In this document: in pieces, positions 5,854-6,329 of the stretch | Position numbering within the stretch: position 1 is the first letter of the stretch | How the letters are laid out: the number at the start of each line of letters is the position of its first letter | Origin: an uncultured Planctomycetaceae bacterium | GTDB taxonomy: Bacteria > Planctomycetota > Planctomycetia > Pirellulales > JACPPG01 | Assembly (NCBI GenBank): GCA_945957305.1 | Contig: CAMFLN010000203.1 | Coordinates: 1 to 6,329, forward strand | Length of the DNA stretch: 6,329 nt | Reading direction: 5' to 3' | Made by a program: the position numbers and the translations under genes | The notes under the pieces: generated by a model | Database searches by the model: none | The model's input: the letters and a program-made list of their open reading frames with translations, nothing else | What the model was told of the DNA's origin: nothing

Positions 5854-6329
5854 TCACTCAATCCGACGTGACAGATCGCTGGACAGCATGTGCGGATCTG
5901 CCGGGTCCGGCAGCGGGATGACAACAGTGACAATCGTTCCCCGTCCCGGTTCGGAATTGATTTCGGTCGTTCCTCCCAGAATCGAAGCGCGCTCACGCAT
6001 GCTCGACAGTCCCACTGATCGCCCCCCAGACGTAAGCGATTCTCGTGTGTTGAAACCGCGTCCGTTGTCGCGAATTTGGACCGTCACGACATCCTCTCCT
6101 GCGGCAAGCTCCACATCGGCCGCCGTCGCCGCCGAATGCTTTACTATGTTCGCCAATGCCTCTTGGACGATTCGATAGACGGTTGTCTCTACGGTCTCCG
6201 GCAAGCGGCGCTCGACGGGGAGCGTGCTGTGATACCGTGCCGCAATTCCCTGCGTGCTGTTGCAGTCGCTAACCAGTCGCGCCAATGCCGGATCGAGCCC
6301 CAGGTCATCGAGGATCGTCGGTCGTAGGC
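5854..6329 (-). CDS. NarL/DegS-type sensor histidine kinase, C-terminal part (partial)
   Basis: The frame enters from the right edge and 157 residues are visible. It begins LRPTILDDLGLDPAL, the sequence that follows the HisKA_3 dimerisation helix in NarX/DegS-type kinases, and continues through a complete HATPase_c domain. The N box is at 53-64 (IVQEALANIVKHS, with E56 and N60), the first glycine box is DNGRGF (87-92), then GLSSMRERA (106-114) and EPGRGT (126-131), ending in VVIPL. These bind ATP for autophosphorylation of a histidine that lies outside the window. The sensor part and the partner LuxR/NarL-family response regulator are not visible. The gene converges on the pseudopilin with 25 bases between stops and no clear terminator there. 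A TTG within the frame at 6285 is not the start, because the conserved LRPTILDDLGL lies upstream of it. Confidence 0.95.
   Translation of the reverse strand, partial: LRPTILDDLGLDPALARLVSDCNSTQGIAARYHSTLPVERRLPETVETTVYRIVQEALANIVKHSAATAADVELAAGEDVVTVQIRDNGRGFNTRESLTSGGRSVGLSSMRERASILGGTTEINSEPGRGTIVTVVIPLPDPADPHMLSSDLSRRIE

Noticed and set aside
1..6329. CRISPR arrays, tRNA or rRNA genes
   Set aside because: No regularly spaced repeats and no cloverleaf or rRNA-like sequence were seen on either strand.

Overview
The window most probably comes from a planctomycete, perhaps of the Pirellula/Blastopirellula type. Four features support this. There is a DUF1559-type pseudopilin with a GFTLIE prepilin site and a C-terminal H-X9-DG motif. 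There is a short secreted protein with a LEPR-XLL-like N-terminal tag (LLETRLALSA). There is a PEP-CTERM surface protein, and there is a membrane-anchored HEAT-repeat protein of a style common in that phylum. Genes are loosely packed, and Shine-Dalgarno sites are strong for some genes and absent for others.

Layout. Positions 2-58 (+) hold the last codons of an unidentified upstream gene. Positions 101-2278 (+) encode a secreted GH36-like (melibiase family) alpha-galactosidase with both catalytic aspartates placed as expected. Positions 2279-2670 are non-coding. They carry a terminus that looks like an insertion-sequence end abutting the glycosidase stop codon, and a 13-bp stem-loop that is fully paired only as minus-strand RNA. 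Two minus-strand genes follow, read right to left: a His/Asp/Gln-rich LEPR-XLL-like protein (4152-3601) and a PEP-CTERM protein (3528-2671), each with a good Shine-Dalgarno sequence. A divergent control region (4153-4426) separates them from a plus-strand pair: a membrane-anchored HEAT-repeat protein (4427-4933) and, seven bases later, the DUF1559 pseudopilin (4941-5828). The right edge holds the C-terminal part of a NarL/DegS-type sensor histidine kinase (5854-6329, minus strand, running off the window) that converges on the pseudopilin.

How the parts relate. Nearly everything except the kinase is predicted to be exported or envelope-attached: a secreted glycosidase, two surface-sorted proteins, a membrane-anchored helical-repeat protein and a pseudopilin. 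The only likely transcription units are the HEAT/pseudopilin pair and, less surely, the LEPR-XLL/PEP-CTERM pair. Nothing in the sequence links the glycosidase to the other genes. I do not see a clearly new multi-gene system. The points most worth pursuing are the tandem His-rich surface proteins, the IS-like end fused to the glycosidase stop codon, and the divergent pseudopilin partnered with the HEAT protein.
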